NCBI RefSeq assembly: GCF_042453785.1
Contig: NC_091673.1
Span: 9,073,001-9,137,000 of the forward strand
Direction: 5' to 3'
Source: Malus domestica
Taxonomy: Eukaryota; Streptophyta; Magnoliopsida; Rosales; Rosaceae
Length of the DNA stretch: 64,000 bases
This document shows positions 1 through 11,453 of this stretch, piece by piece. Made by a program: the position numbers and the translations under genes. Numbering within the stretch: position 1 is the first letter of the stretch; each line of letters starts with the position of its first letter. The notes below the pieces were generated by a model that did no database searches, had not been told where the DNA came from, and worked only from the letters and a program-made list of their open reading frames with translations.

Positions 1-1208
1 TTGACTTTAATACCCAAAATATAGTGGAAAGGTCCCAAATCCTTCATGGAAAACAAGGTCTGTAACTTGGTGATCAAATGTGCCATCTGTCGTGGACTAT
101 TCCCAGTGAGTAGAATATCATCTACATAGATTAACAGGATGAGATACACACCTTTTTTATTAAACACAAATAAGCTGTAATCACATGTAGATTATTGAAA
201 ACCAAGTTGAAGCACAAATTTTGAAAATTGTTGAAACCAAGCCCTAAGAGCTTGTTTTAAACCGTAAATGGAATGCTGTAACTTGCAAACATGATGGGGA
301 AATTGCTTGTCAACAAAACCCGCAGGCTGTCTCATGTATACTTCTTCATTTAAATATCCGTGCAAAAATGCATTCTGCACATCAAGCTGTCGCATATGCC
401 AATTTTTTAAGACTGCAAGACTAAGAACAAGTTGAATGGTACTGTAATTGACAACGTGAATGAAGGTCTTGGTGTAATCCATTCCAGCCTGTTGATGAAA
501 ACCATTTGCAATTAAGCATGCTTTGTGTCTTTCAATGGTGCCATCTGCATTCCTCTTTATTTTGAACACCCACTTGTTTGGCAAAAGATTCATGTTTGGA
601 CGATATGAAACCAAACTCCATGTTCCACACCGTTGCAAGGCATTGAACTCTTGGACCATGGCATTTCTCCACTCTGGATATTTGACTGCCTGAGTAAAAC
701 AAGTAGGCTCAACAGGAAGATTGTTAATAGCAACATGCAAAGCATACTTAGAGTTTGGTTTATGTATTCCCGACTTGGAGAGTGTGGTCATGGAGTGTGG
801 TGGTTCAATAGGAGCCTCGTGAGGCACTGGCATAGGTTCTTAAATTACTGCAGCTTGCTCATATGACACGGGAGGGGAGCCTACGATAGAACTATGCTGC
901 AAAGTCACATTTGTGGTTTCTATTGGAATAGGTGAAGAAGCAAGATTAGGTTGGGTCATTGTTTGGCATGGATTGGCAAGTGTGGATGATATTTGTAGAG
1001 GTGTGGTAGTGTGAGTTTGTATAGGATTAGGCATCTCGGTCACATAAGGACTAGTGATTAAAGGAAAAGTAAATAAGAGATATGGTGAAAGAGGATTACC
1101 TTGTGTTTGAACGCTCTCGGAGGAAGATGTGAGTCCTTGAAAAGGATAACAGTCCTCATTACACTGAACATGGCGAGACAAATAAACTCGTCTCGTGGAC
1201 AAATCCAT
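1..1208 (-). pseudogene. copia integrase C-terminal linker and reverse transcriptase (broken)
   Basis: The segment 1208-840 is the variable Ser/Thr/Pro-rich linker after integrase. After an in-frame TAA (840-842) the RT begins in the same frame. It shows EWRNAM, NKWVFKIKRNADG, LDVQNAFLHG and YGLKQALRAW, all standard copia RT landmarks. An in-frame TAA at 192-194 interrupts it. Past the stop the same frame continues to YVDD (117-128), the metal-binding catalytic motif, and then to FSMKDLGP at the window edge. The Asp pair is therefore intact although the frame is closed. Some conserved residues have drifted, for example RHKACLIANG where RYKARLVAKG is usual. Confidence 0.9.
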
Positions 1209-1217
1209 ACATTTATA

Positions 1218-2278
1218 TCATTCATGATTCAATGAATAACCTAAGAACACACATGATTTTGATTTTTGTTGAAGTTTATTTTGTGTATACGGCATCAACC
1301 ATGGAAAACATTGACAACCAAAATTTTTTTGCGTATCATAGTTTGGTGGTTTATGGAATATATTCTCGTAAGGCAATTTGTTAGACAACACTCGGGTTGG
1401 CAACCTATTGATCAGATACGTTGCTGTAGAACACGCATTAAACCAAAACTTATTAGGCATGTATGACTGAGAAAGCATCACAATGCTGGTTTCAACAATG
1501 TGTCGGTGTTTACACTCCACAATTTCATTTTGTTTTGGATGTTTAGGGCATGAAAATCTTTGAGAAATTCCATGAACTGCTAAAAACTTTTGAATTCACC
1601 ACCTTCATCACATTGAAGGGCTTTAATTTTTAAATTGAACATGTTTTTAACTTTGGTTTTAAACTGCATAAAAATTTCAAAGACTTGAGATTTATTTTTC
1701 ATGGGAAAAATCCAGGAATATCTTGAGTAATCATCAATGAACAACACATAGTAATGAAAACCTTCATTGGAAATAATTGGAGAACACCAAACATCAGAAT
1801 GTAAAAGTTGCAAAGGACAATGGGAAATAGACTCGGACACTTTGAAAGGTAACTTGATACTCTTTCCTAAGGGATAGGACTGACAAAATGTTACATTAGA
1901 GGTACCATGAACTGGGACCAATTTATTTGAAATTAAAAACTTTATTGTAGTATTGGCAGGATGACCAAGACGAGCATGCCATTTTTGAATAGAAACTCGA
2001 ACCCCTACAAAGGCTGTAATTGGATTTGGAAGTTGTCCACCGCCACCAAAAAACGGATATAAGCTGTTCTCACATCTCCCTTGGAAATGCGTCTTCCGGG
2101 TCTTGAGGTCCTTAATAAGAAAGAAGTGTGAGAAGATTAGTAAATAGTAGTCATTGTCTAATGTAAACTTATGTGCATAAATGATACTAGTTGAGGCTTT
2201 AGGGTAGTGCAGAATGTCTTGTAGATCAAATAAGCAAGCACAAGTGTGAATTTTATTAGAACCATAATGTGAAATCAA
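1218..2278 (-). pseudogene. copia GAG-pre-integrase and integrase core (broken)
   Basis: The translation of 2278-1580 contains WHARLGHPA, the HHCC-type zinc-binding segment before integrase, then LHSDVWCSP and FIDDYSRYSW, which carry the first catalytic Asp region, and QCDEGGEFKSF with the second Asp. A stop and a frameshift near 1560-1575 then interrupt the core. The frame resumes at 1520 with CKHRHIVE, which covers the catalytic Glu region, followed by ANYLINRLPT-like residues and VFLGYS. A TGA at 1218-1220 separates this from the linker in the same frame. Known roles: DNA binding and strand transfer of retrotransposon cDNA. This copy is inactive. Confidence 0.88.
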
Positions 2279-2337
2279 AATACCAGAATCATTACCTACA
2301 GCACCAACATCATCATTACCGTTATACTCCTTCGGAT

Positions 2338-2574
2338 TTACAAAAGATCCGGAGTAATGTGAGCTTTAGCTCCTCTGTCGAGCAACCAATTGCCATTTTG
2401 TTGTTTGTTGAGGGTGATAAAAGATGATGCCATTGCAAAGAGGCGTTTGGCAGGAATGCGGCCTTCAAAAGCAACGTTCATTCGTTGATAACAATCAAGA
2501 GTTGGATGACCAAGTTTGCCACATATCTGACAGACAATGCGTTCACCAGTCTCCCATTTCCAGAAACATAACAT
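2338..2574 (-). pseudogene. copia gag zinc knuckle and protease N-terminus (broken)
   Basis: The translation holds a CX2CX4HX4C zinc knuckle (CQICGKLGHPTLDC), the nucleic-acid-binding end of Gag. It is followed by NWLLDRGAKAHIT, where copia proteases usually have a D-S-G-A active-site loop. Here the Ser is replaced by Arg, which should disable the aspartic protease. The reading frame then stops at 2338, upstream of the GAG-pre-integrase segment. Confidence 0.85.
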
Positions 2575-2675
2575 TGATTGTTTTTAGGACGAGGGTTGAA
2601 GCCTCGTTAATTTGACGGACCACCACGATTTGAGGGAGAAACCCCTCGCCCAACACCACGAGTGCGTTCTTCACC

Positions 2676-3391
2676 TCAACCTCTTGCAACAACAAAGGCG
2701 TTAACAGGAGCCGGTTCCACCACAGGAGTAGCGTGCTCCATCATTCTTCTTTCAATGGTTAGCAATAGTGCCTCAAGAGTCAGATACGTGATGGGTGTAT
2801 CACAGGCTTGAGCAGCACTAATTGTCTTCTCGAAAGCTGGACTAAAATTGTTCAACATAATCGGCATTAACTCATTGTCACTCACAGGTTGCCCAGCTAG
2901 GGCAAGGTTGTCAGCAATTGCATTCATGCGATCCAACTAGTCCGCCACAAAGAGATCACCCTTCTTTGTCTGCAGCAATTCATTCCTCAAAAATAGAATT
3001 TTATTTTGTGAAGAAGATGCATACCTTTGCTCGAGAGCTTCCCAAGTGCTTGAGCACTTCTCTTGCTGGCCACGACAGACAAGACTGATGTAGTAAGAGA
3101 GTCATTGATCCAATCGAGGATCATTTGATCCTGTTGCATCCAGGAAGTATAGGCATGATTGACAGTTGCCACACCAAGCAGGTTCTTAGGGGGACACGAC
3201 AGAGTGCCATCAACATATCCCATTAAATCTCAACTCTTGAGAATAGGAAGTATCTGGGCCAACCACAGTGGGTAGTTGGTCCTGTCGAGCTTAATGTTTA
3301 CCACTGTGGTCATGGAGGAAAATGGATGGGTGAGATTGTTTGGGGGGACAAGGATGGAAGGTTAAGGAAAAGCACCGCTGTTCTCAGCCAT
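2676..3391 (-). pseudogene. copia gag (UBN2-type) with in-frame stops and a frameshift
   Basis: Translation from an ATG at 3391 starts MAENSGAFP and reaches KLDRTNYPLW, a typical N-terminal landmark of copia Gag (UBN2 family). It continues through a second piece (3223-2987) and a third (2936-2676) that contains MDRMNAIADNLALAG. A TAA at 3362-3364, a TGA at 3230-3232, a frameshift near 2990 and a TAG near 2936 separate the pieces. Gag normally forms the particle that packages the retrotransposon RNA. The start is chosen because the ATG lies about 45 bp inside the primer-binding site and opens the frame that the later pieces share. Confidence 0.82.
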
Positions 3392-3436
3392 TGGAAGCGA
3401 GGAAAAAAAAACAAGGATCATTATCATTAGATAGTA

Positions 3437-3449
3437 GGACTCAATACCA
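3437..3449 (-). other. primer-binding site of copia element
   Basis: On the minus strand TGGTATTGAGTCC directly follows the LTR end ...TTTTACA. It is a degenerate form of TGGTATCAGAGC, the initiator-Met tRNA site common in copia elements. Its position, abutting the LTR and just ahead of gag, supports the call. Confidence 0.7.
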
Positions 3450-3729
3450 TGTAAAACTTAAGAACACAAAGCTTTCACTTCAATTGCATGCCCATTCAAT
3501 TGTGGGATGCATGTATTTATAACCACTTACAGTTACAAATTACAATCAGGGTTCTTACACGGAAGTTCAAAATTCAAAAGTACAAACTGAAATCTACAAA
3601 GATTACACACAACTTTAGTTACATGAATAATTTAAAATGGAGTCCTACAAACAAGAAGATAAGACTCCTAAGCACAACACAACTCCTCAAGAAACATTGG
3701 TGGTAACCAACTGTTGAGTTTGTCTAACA
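3450..3729 (-). repeat. 5' LTR of copia element (about 280 bp)
   Basis: On the minus strand the segment begins TGTTAGACAAAC and ends AAGTTTTACA, giving the TG...CA ends of an LTR, and it abuts the primer-binding site. The right boundary (3729) is the best TG in a suitable position and could be off by a few bases, because no partner LTR is available for comparison. Confidence 0.6.
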
Positions 3730-6007
3730 GAGTCATGAGCATCTTGTTATGCAGTCAAAACAAGGGTTTTTTCTATAATACAATGGAATCTAAACGACTA
3801 GATTGAGATTGTAAAAAACTTAATCATGCAAATTCAATTGTTATATATATTGTTGCATCTTATATACTGATGCTGGCAAATATAATGCACGTTTGAATGT
3901 GGCGTGGGCTGAACATGCTAGATTAATTATGTTTGAATATGGCCTTCACTTGTATTTGATGATTAGATCTTGAGGTACTGGTTCTTTTTGGCCGCCTTGT
4001 GCGGATAAAGAGAGACGCTACAAATAGTATGTCCAACAACCTAGCCTAATGAGTAGCTTGGTTACCCTAATTCTTCAACATCTTTCCCTTTGTTTATTAG
4101 GTTTCCAATTTTCATCTCTTGTACTGATTTGGTTATTTCTTCAATAATATATAATTTCAACTTTCTATAACAAAAAAATGCTACATTGATTCGAAAAAAT
4201 AAAGAAAGATTTAAATGTATTGTCAAGCATAAGAAAATTCACATCATTTTCTTTATTATGAAAATTCATACCAATTAGCTCTTGACTTGAGTGAGATTTT
4301 ATATTCCCAGAGGTGCAAGCTATCAATAAAAAAAAAATTCAAACAATGAAAGAGAGGAGATTATTAAGCTAGCTCTAGCCAGATAGAGATCCACTCAGTA
4401 TCTTACTGTTTAGAGTCCAAGGACCAGGCAATCCGGACCACTCAAATTAAATCCAATAGTCTCCATTAAGTCATTTTGTTGGTCATCTCACACAAACCAA
4501 GGAATCCGACTTCTCTTTCACACAAACCAAGGGTCTAGGTTTCCTAGTGCTTAAGCTCCGGACATTAAGGTCCGAAGAGGATCCAAATTCGCTCTAGCCT
4601 TAAGTATACTAGTAAATAATTTCTAGTTATAAGCTTTCACTTTTTAACCCTTTCCAAGAGGAGTAAGGTTTATGATCCCCCATCTTCTTGTATTTTCTTT
4701 TTCAAGAAGGGTAAGATTTATATCCCCCTCTTTTCTTGTATTATGGTTTTCTTATTTTTTAGGGATAACTGTGGTAAGGTTTATATCCCCTGACTAGGTA
4801 TAACTTCTTTTTTCATATCAATAAAATTTCCTTGTACATAATGCCGAGAGTAAAAATATAAAAAAAAAAATATAAAAAACCCTTTTTTTCACGACAGACC
4901 GAAAAATGCTGGTTGTCACACAAACTTACAAAGCACTTATGTCCACACCATATTTCCAAACTCAAAGTTGAAATCTTTCCCTTTTTTTCTCAAAATTCTT
5001 TAGTTTGAATTATTGGTTAATGTTTTGCTTTTCAATTAGTCAAAGACACGTAAATAAAACTGTGTCAAAATATGTGTCATCGAATCCTAACTCATACATA
5101 AATATGTAGTGCCAACAGTTCCTAAGTTGTTGATTGAATTTGCACGCGTGAAAATACCGGACGGGGCGGAGTGAGTTCGGCTTGGTGGCCAGGTAGGTGG
5201 ATAAAACGATGGCATTGGCATGTAGCTCAAACCAAAAGCTTTTGGAGTTTTTGTGAACAATAATTTAACAGATTAAAATAAAAGTCCAAAATTTAGGCTG
5301 TCCAAATAAATAAATGGAAATCGTTAGCCAGCCATCTATAGCCTAGAAATTAACGTCCCTTGCCCGTGCCTATACCGATCTGGGGTGAGTTTGATTAACA
5401 TGGTCAACTGCTTTATATAGGAGAAAACCATCTGATAAAAATAGAGATTAATGGCAGGGACGCTACATCAAATTTCAATGATTCGAATCGTCTATTTTTC
5501 ACGTTGCATTTCATAAACCATCCTTACAAAATATTAGCCAAATCAGAATTGTTTGAGGCATCTAATTGAGTTCAAGCAAATTGATGATCACTATGTTTAA
5601 AAAAAAAATATTGAAATTTCATCATGATAATCAAATGGATAAATAGTTTGACCAAAAAAAAAAATCAAATGGGTAAATGATTTTTTGACTTGAATTAATT
5701 TTTTTCAAGGATAAACAGTTCGGATCGTTAAAGTTTATTCAAAAAAAAAAAAGATAAATTGTTTGGATTGTTGAAGTTCGATATAAAGTAGGCCTCACAC
5801 TAATCCCTATTTTTACAAAAAAAAAAAAGGAAAAAAAAAGAGAATCCGCTTGAGTAATATATATATGTGAAGTTTACTGAATTAATATTATTTAAATCAG
5901 CCTAATCCCGGTGGATGTGGTATGAACTATGAAATAACAAATAAGTCACAAAATTGTTGTAGCATATTGTGAACAATCGAATATAATGTTGTAATAGTGG
6001 TCTCTAT
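3730..6007. other. AT-rich intergenic stretch; no gene recognised
   Basis: I see no coding gene here. The stretch has many A/T runs and a three-fold short repeat at 4645-4800 (listed separately). Near 5690-5790 there are two divergent copies of a GATAAACAGTTCGGATCG-like sequence linked by A-runs, probably remnants of small transposons. Confidence 0.5.
4645..4870 (+). repeat. Short tandem repeat with A-rich tail, possible non-LTR retroelement 3' end
   Basis: A unit of about 50 bp containing GTAAGGTTTATATCCCC and TTCTTGTATT occurs about three times (near 4663, 4708 and 4774), degenerating rightward. It is followed by ATCAATAAAATTTCCTTGTA, a polyadenylation-like string, and then by an A-rich tract (4853-4880). 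This arrangement resembles the 3' untranslated end of a plant LINE or another retroposed sequence. No coding remnant is seen upstream, so the call is tentative. Confidence 0.35.
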
Positions 6008-6710
6008 TGTTGGAGAACAATTCAGAAATAAATAAAAATAACATAACTCGAAATTGTAGAATATTTATTAATCAAAATACTTGCTGTGCAGAATGAAATA
6101 CAGAAATAAATACAAGAATATCAATGGTACTAACTTGATTACAGAAGGTAGAGGCTAGCGTAATAGCTATGTCCTTCGAACAGTATTTACGTCCCACTCT
6201 TGTGCTTGTGGTTCAACAACGCCTGCTTGATCAGGATTCAACTACCTAATTCTACAACCCGCACTGGATTCTAGAATTCTAGCGAATTTGCTTTGTATGC
6301 TTACTCTTTGGAAATTTCGTACGGAAGAAAGGAGGAAGAAAAGATATATGGAATGGAACTGAGGACTCCAGTTATATAGGCTATTTCATATCTCTTCAAA
6401 TATCTTTTGGATGTATCTGAAGCTATACAACTCTTTCCAAAGAGTTGTGTCTATTAATCAAAATGTTTTTAATTAATTTTAATTAAAAACTTAATTCGAA
6501 AATTAAAACTAATTGATCAGATTAATTTTAATATATATTAATATTATGGTATAATCATCAAGCCTAATCCACACAATTGGTGGCCCAAGCCTCAATTCTC
6601 ATTCCAAGTGGTCAAACGCCTAACTAATATTGTAAAGGACAAAACATTTATAAAGGTCATTGAGAATCTTGTTTTCTCTAATGTGGGACAAGAGTCTCAA
6701 AACTCTAACA
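6008..6710 (-). mobile_element. Solo LTR (about 703 bp), probably copia
   Basis: The segment starts TGTTGGAG and ends CTCTAACA, so it has TG...CA ends with short inverted termini. It is flanked by TCTAT (6003-6007) and TCTCT (6711-6715), a 5-bp duplication with one mismatch. On the minus strand a TATATAA box lies mid-element (CTATATAACTGG), followed by a purine/pyrimidine-rich leader, so transcription would run leftward. No internal coding region is attached, so I read it as a solo LTR left by recombination. Confidence 0.65.
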
Positions 6711-7364
6711 TCTCTTTCATGTATCATTAAGAACTTTTATAATAGTTTGGAAAAAGTAAGTGTGATATCAATATATTAAGCTCATATAAGAATTTTACAC
6801 TCCTAAAGTAAGCCAGAAAATTTGAGAGTAACATGAGTTCAATGTATTAAACTCACGAGTGTGATGTATAATAAAACCTCTATATAGTTATAATATTGGG
6901 ACCAAATCATTTTGTAACTTTAGAGAGGTTATTACTTAATAGAGGTGTAGCTAATTTTTATTTTATTTTATTTTTTTTACTTTAGGTATCTTTAATGAAA
7001 AATATATGTATACAAAAAACTACTAGTGGAACACGGCAAATTCCAAGATGTAACATGAAAAAAAAAACCCCCCAATTTTTAAAATCTAGGGCATGTAAAC
7101 ACATTTGCGAAGCTAGAAACAATATGGCTTCATCAAGAAGAAATCCATGTTGACGAGGTATTACGTATCGGCCAGCTCAAAGGTGTGGTATAAACTCTAT
7201 GGACAATTATTACTATATGGAGACAAATTTTCTTAATACATCATCTAAAATAATAATAACTTATTATAATCTGGAGTTTATTCTTATACATAATATGTCC
7301 AAATTGGAACAAAAAACTTTTATGGCTATAGGGAGGTTGTTCCTATATTTAGCATTATTTGACA
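6711..7364. other. AT-rich stretch with traces of a degenerate inverted-repeat element
   Basis: No gene is seen. The interval 6880-7345 contains ACCTCTATATAGTTATAAT and GGGACCAAAT near the left, and loosely related inverted text near the right (TATGGCTATAGGGAGG). This resembles a worn MITE family with CTCTATA-type ends, but I find no clean termini or target duplication. Confidence 0.3.
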
Positions 7365-7369
7365 CACCT

Positions 7370-9737
7370 TGATTGGAGTCGAGGCATGCTGGCCGTCACC
7401 TGAAGGTGACATAACTAAAAAGGAAAGTGAAGCATAAAAATATGGGTAAATTAAAACCAAAGCTAACATTTATTTAATCTAAAGTAGAGAGTGCGCAGTA
7501 GTGGAAAGAACCCATAAAACATAAGTGTTCAGAGCATAGATGACATAAAAGTGTGCAGTCGAAACTAGTTAAAGTGCTTAATACACAATCGGAAAAACTC
7601 CTACATTTATTTAAGGGTATGTCAGAACTGCCGAATATTCCTCATACGCCACAGAGTAATCAGCTAACTAGGACCTGGAGGGGCGAAAAACAGAAAGGTG
7701 AATGGGCAAAAACAAAGGTTTATAAAATACATTTATTTTTTGAACATACTAACCCCTCGCCGTAAATCATGTATAGTTTCTAGAAAATTATACTACGTAT
7801 AAGTATAAAATCAAATGCAAATCAACAGTAAATCCAGAAATACGCTAATCATAATATCTCAATAGTAGTATAAGTAAAATCAAGTGCTCATCAATCTATT
7901 CTGACACATGAGTTCTTGCAGATGATTTCTGACATGAACAAGACTGGGTGTAATCATAATATACGCTCTAGTGCTAAAATCATGTGAAGACTGGTACTAT
8001 TTGCGGTCACATACGAGTCGGAGTTGCCTATTGCAACCTGTACGACAGGATTGGCACCTACTTGGATCCAAGGTGAGCGTGCGACGCAGATATGAACATA
8101 CACGTGAAAGACTGGCCCTGGCCTTGGGTGAGCACTAACACCGGGTGCAGCAATGTATGATGAGTAGGTAAATTGTATATAAACATGCCACGACAGTATA
8201 TAAATCTCAACCACGTAATAACATTTCTAAAATTAAATAAAACATGGCATGATAGTCATAAATCAATACAAAAGCACATGTGGAAATTATAAAACATATA
8301 TATATATATATACACACACACACAAGTGACAACTCACTGATACGTCGATAGGTCGTAGCCTCCTAGCCTTATTTGTCCTCGTACCTCCTCGGGGTAAGTC
8401 TCACCTATATGTGAAATAACTTTACTAATTAATTAATTAGGACCTACACAAAAAGGCTAGGAAAATCCCCCATAGTTTGCTCAAACTAAGGGTTTAAATA
8501 TACGAAAACGTTCTACAAGAAGTCATAGACCCGTACACGTCGACCACAAGTCGGCTAGAGGCCGGACGCACCTTCACGTGCCTCCTAGCCCATGGCCACA
8601 CGCGTGCCCACGCATTGGCCACATGCTGACATACCTAGGAATTATTACGTCAGACTTGACGGAATATTCGGCTAACGGTAACGGCATCAGTTAACGGCGT
8701 TAGAATATTTCGTCAAATTTGACGGAATGTTCTCCTTCTTTTTCGATTGTCCTCCGCCATCTGGTTCGCCGTATTCTGGAAAAATTTCAAATCTTCATAT
8801 ATTTTTCATCTCTTAACCATTTTCCACGTACTTTATATGGAAATGAAGCTGGGGAAGAGGAGAACAAGATTATACCTCTTAAAAGTTCAAAAGATGGATG
8901 GAAATGGATCAAAATAGACTCGATAGCCCTGGACCCAAACTCATAGTCTCAAAACCGTGTGTTTTCCTTTTTGGCTCCACTTCAAAACTAGGCTAATGGC
9001 CTTGAGGAGTTGCCTAGATGCTTCCAAAACTCCTAAAATCTTGTAACTCGAACAGAAAAACGTTAGGGAAAACTCCACTCGAGTTAGAGCTCCGAGTTGC
9101 TTCAAGTTGGACACTCAACACTCGTCCATTTCATGATCGGTTGGTACAAATGGGTTCGTGAGAATGAAAGGAGCACAAGGGTGGTGGTTTGAGTCTCGAT
9201 CTGTGAAGTTTTGAAAGTGATCTTTGTTGTTGCAGAGAATAGAGAGTTACAGGTAAGGAGAGAAGAAGAAGAGAAGAGAAAGAGAGAGAAGAATGTTTCT
9301 GATTGGGCAGAGATGAGAGATGTCTGATTGGCTGAAAAAGTGTGGGAAAAGAAATAATTGGTGGTGAGGTCACGGGACAGATTTTAAAGAGAAAAAGGGA
9401 TAAGATTTGTACAATTCCAGATTACACAAAATTTGTCCCCTTAAAAACAAAACTGTGTTTCTAACACTGGATAATTTGCACACGCGTGTACAATGTTACC
9501 CGTTGTTAATGCACTTGAACTAAATGTAACTTTTTCGTTACAAATCCAATTCAAGTATAACATGTGCTCACGCCATCATAACAACAAGTACTATTTAATT
9601 ATGATAACAAGAAAAATAAATTAAAAGCCAAATAACTACGTCCACTTCAGGTTTCACTTTTGCCAAAAAGGACATAAACGTCAATTTACATACTCGGAAA
9701 GAAAATTACATAAAAAATTTAAGAACAAGTCGTCACA
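7370..9737 (-). mobile_element. Solo LTR of a large Ty3/gypsy (Del/Tekay-like) element, about 2.4 kb
   Basis: The segment begins TGACACACCTTGATTGG and ends AAGTCGTCACA, with perfect 5-bp repeats TTATT at 7365-7369 and 9738-9742. The length, TG...CA ends, the TGTCAC-like start and the overall layout match large chromovirus-type LTRs. On the minus strand a CT-rich leader with many TCTCTC runs (around 9240-9300) looks like a transcription-start region. The segment contains a TA/CA microsatellite (8297-8322). The TSD is A/T-only and short, so the exact ends deserve a check. Short ORFs inside are not convincing proteins. Confidence 0.6.
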
Positions 9738-9742
9738 TTATT

Positions 9743-10013
9743 AGTTTTATTATACTCATGTATTATATATAAATATCACACACGCAAACTACTATGAAAG
9801 ATCTAGTAAGATTGAAGAACCTCTTATTGATCGAATTTTTTTTTAAATATATTTAAGATTTGGTATTTGTTGGAGGGAGAAACTAGTGTGTAGAGATTAT
9901 AAGCTTTGCAAGACAAACCCTGGCGACATAAAATTCTTCGTCAGAGAAAATCTTTGCCTTTTTTATTTATTTTCAGTGTCAAAAGGTGACTAGTTTGAGG
10001 GTCATAACTTCGA
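9743..10013. other. Short AT-rich gap
   Basis: Nothing coding or repetitive is recognised between the solo LTR and the foldback element. Confidence 0.4.
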
Positions 10014-10174
10014 GATTTTTTAATGTGATCGGCACACGAGATGGTACATTACGTGTCATTATACAAATGATAGGATTTGTGTGTTAAAAAGTTAATAACT
10101 TAGAAATAAAATTTCCCACTACTTACATAAAAACACGTGGTATACCACCCATATTCCCGTCACAATAAAAAAAT
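10014..10174. mobile_element. Degenerate foldback MITE
   Basis: The left end (TTTTTTAATGTGATCGG... GATGGTACATTACGTGT) is a roughly 70% match to the reverse complement of the right end (ACACGTGGTATACCACCC... CCCGTCACAATAAAAAA). The arms are about 50 bp around an AT-rich middle. No clear target duplication is found. Confidence 0.45.
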
Positions 10175-10329
10175 TTATCCCCAACTTCTCCATGAGTCGA
10201 CATTACCGAGTTTAGAGTCTATGATGTCAAATTGTCAATCATGTTTTAACTTTTAATCCACCCTTAAATCAACGGAGAGAATCCTTTAGTAGAAAAATGT
10301 GGTACACTTTGCCTCTAAGTCAATTATAA

Positions 10330-10482
10330 GAAACATTAATGAAAATTGTTTGAAAACTTTGAGTTTTAATCAAAATGACAAAAAAATGTTGTAAGTGAAT
10401 AATATCATGAGTGACTTTTTAGAGTAAAAATATCATTTTTTGTTAAAGTGAACAATACCGAGAATGTTTCGTTAAAATTCCC
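10330..10482 (-). mobile_element. 153-bp TIR element, copy A
   Basis: This is the reverse complement of the element at 31151-31303 and has the same length. On the minus strand it starts GGGAATTTTAACGAAAC and contains TTGTTCACTTTAAC and ACTCAAAGTTTTCAA, matching copy B along its length with scattered changes. Flanks TAAGTCAATTATA (left) and TAAGTCATATGG (right) share a TAAGTCA core, compatible with a worn 9-10 bp duplication. Confidence 0.65.
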
Positions 10483-10522
10483 TAAGTCATATGGATAATT
10501 TATTTTTTGGGTTTTTATTATA

Positions 10523-10701
10523 GACTAAGATTCTCTCCGCTTCTCTTTCTATCTCCTTCCCTTCCCTCTTCTCATATTTTCTATTTTGTCTTTTTCTTTC
10601 TATGTAAAATTAATATAATATGTTGACGTAGCTTAACCGTGACCGTTCTAATAGAATGAGAGGGAAGGGGAGGGAAAAAAAAGGGGAGAGAATCCTACTC
10701 C
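10523..10701 (-). mobile_element. MULE-type MITE, unit 1 of a back-to-back pair
   Basis: The ends are GACTAAGATTCTCTCC and GGAGAGAATCCTACTCC, which are inverted repeats. The flanks are TTTTATTATA on both sides (10513-10522 and 10702-10711), a 9-10 bp duplication typical of Mutator-like elements. The core holds GTTGACGTAGCTTAACCG, the reverse complement of the core in the units at 10713-10892 and 44241-44455. No coding capacity is seen. Confidence 0.75.
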
Positions 10702-10712
10702 TTTTATTATAA

Positions 10713-10892
10713 GGAGGAGGATTCTCTCCCCTCCTAATCTCTCTCCCCTTCCCCCCTCTCCTATTTAAATGGTCACGGTTAAACCACGTCAACACCTTAT
10801 ATTAATTTTTTTATAGAGACAATAAGACAAAAAATAATGTATGAGAGAAGAGGAGGGAAGGAGATGAGAATAGGAAGGGAGAAAATCTACTC
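10713..10892 (+). mobile_element. MULE-type MITE, unit 2 of a back-to-back pair
   Basis: It is about 180 bp, with ends GGAGGAGGATTCTCTCC and GAGAAAATCTACTC in inverted orientation. The core GGTCACGGTTAAACCACGTC is the inverse of unit 1. The left flank is the right TSD of unit 1 and the right flank is TTTATTTTA (10893-10901), matching at 8 of 9 positions. Two elements of one family therefore sit in opposite orientation and share a target site. Confidence 0.7.
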
Positions 10893-11453
10893 TTTATTTT
10901 AGGTGCAATTGATTTCTCTGTTCATGGCGAAGCTTTCTTTGTTTATTGTTAATTTTTGTTTCTTTGTTATTATTTTAGAATTTAAAATTAACTGATTTTT
11001 TTATTTTTAATTTACGTGACAATATTTTGTAAGACGACGGAACGACTCTATGAATTTGCGACACTCATTTTTATAGATTTTATTAATCGGTTTTCAATTT
11101 CAAGAACTATCTTGATGAAGTGGATTAATTTGTGATAAAAACCCTTCATTTCCCTTCCTGTATATTGTAGTGTTGGTCGATGATTTGAGGGAAGGTTCTT
11201 ATCCTGCGTCTTGATGTAGATTCCTACAAGACTACAATATAATTTTTTTGTACAAGATTGGAAATAATATATCAAATTTGTTAGGTAGAGGTCTGTTTTC
11301 ATCTTTGCACACCTGCGTACTCTTAGTTAATTTTATACTTTTCATATTTCGGGTGTTTTTCAAAATAGGCTATGAGGTTTGTAGTTTTCCACATTGCTCC
11401 CTAAAATTTTGAAATTGTAATAATTTTACTTTTTGTCTAATGAATTATTGGAA

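Larger units (their letters stand above)
1..3729 (-). mobile_element. Ty1/copia retrotransposon, 5' part, decayed, cut by window edge
   Basis: Reading down the minus strand from 3729, the order is LTR, primer-binding site, gag, zinc knuckle, protease, integrase and reverse transcriptase (RT). This is the copia order, with integrase before RT. The RNase H domain and the other LTR would lie left of base 1. The frame is broken many times: stops in gag (3362-3364, 3230-3232 and a TAG near 2936), a frameshift near 2990, a stop and frameshift near 1560-1575, a TGA at 1218-1220, a TAA at 840-842 and a TAA at 192-194. The element is a fossil and cannot encode a full polyprotein. No TSD can be tested because the second LTR is outside the window. 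Confidence 0.93.

Noticed and set aside
1..3729. Possibility that the left copia element is active
   Set aside because: Multiple in-frame stops, at least two frameshifts and a changed protease active site rule it out.
9131..9373. 80-codon minus-strand ORF
   Set aside because: It lies in the CT-rich leader of a gypsy-type LTR and is Ser/Leu/Pro-biased as expected of that composition.
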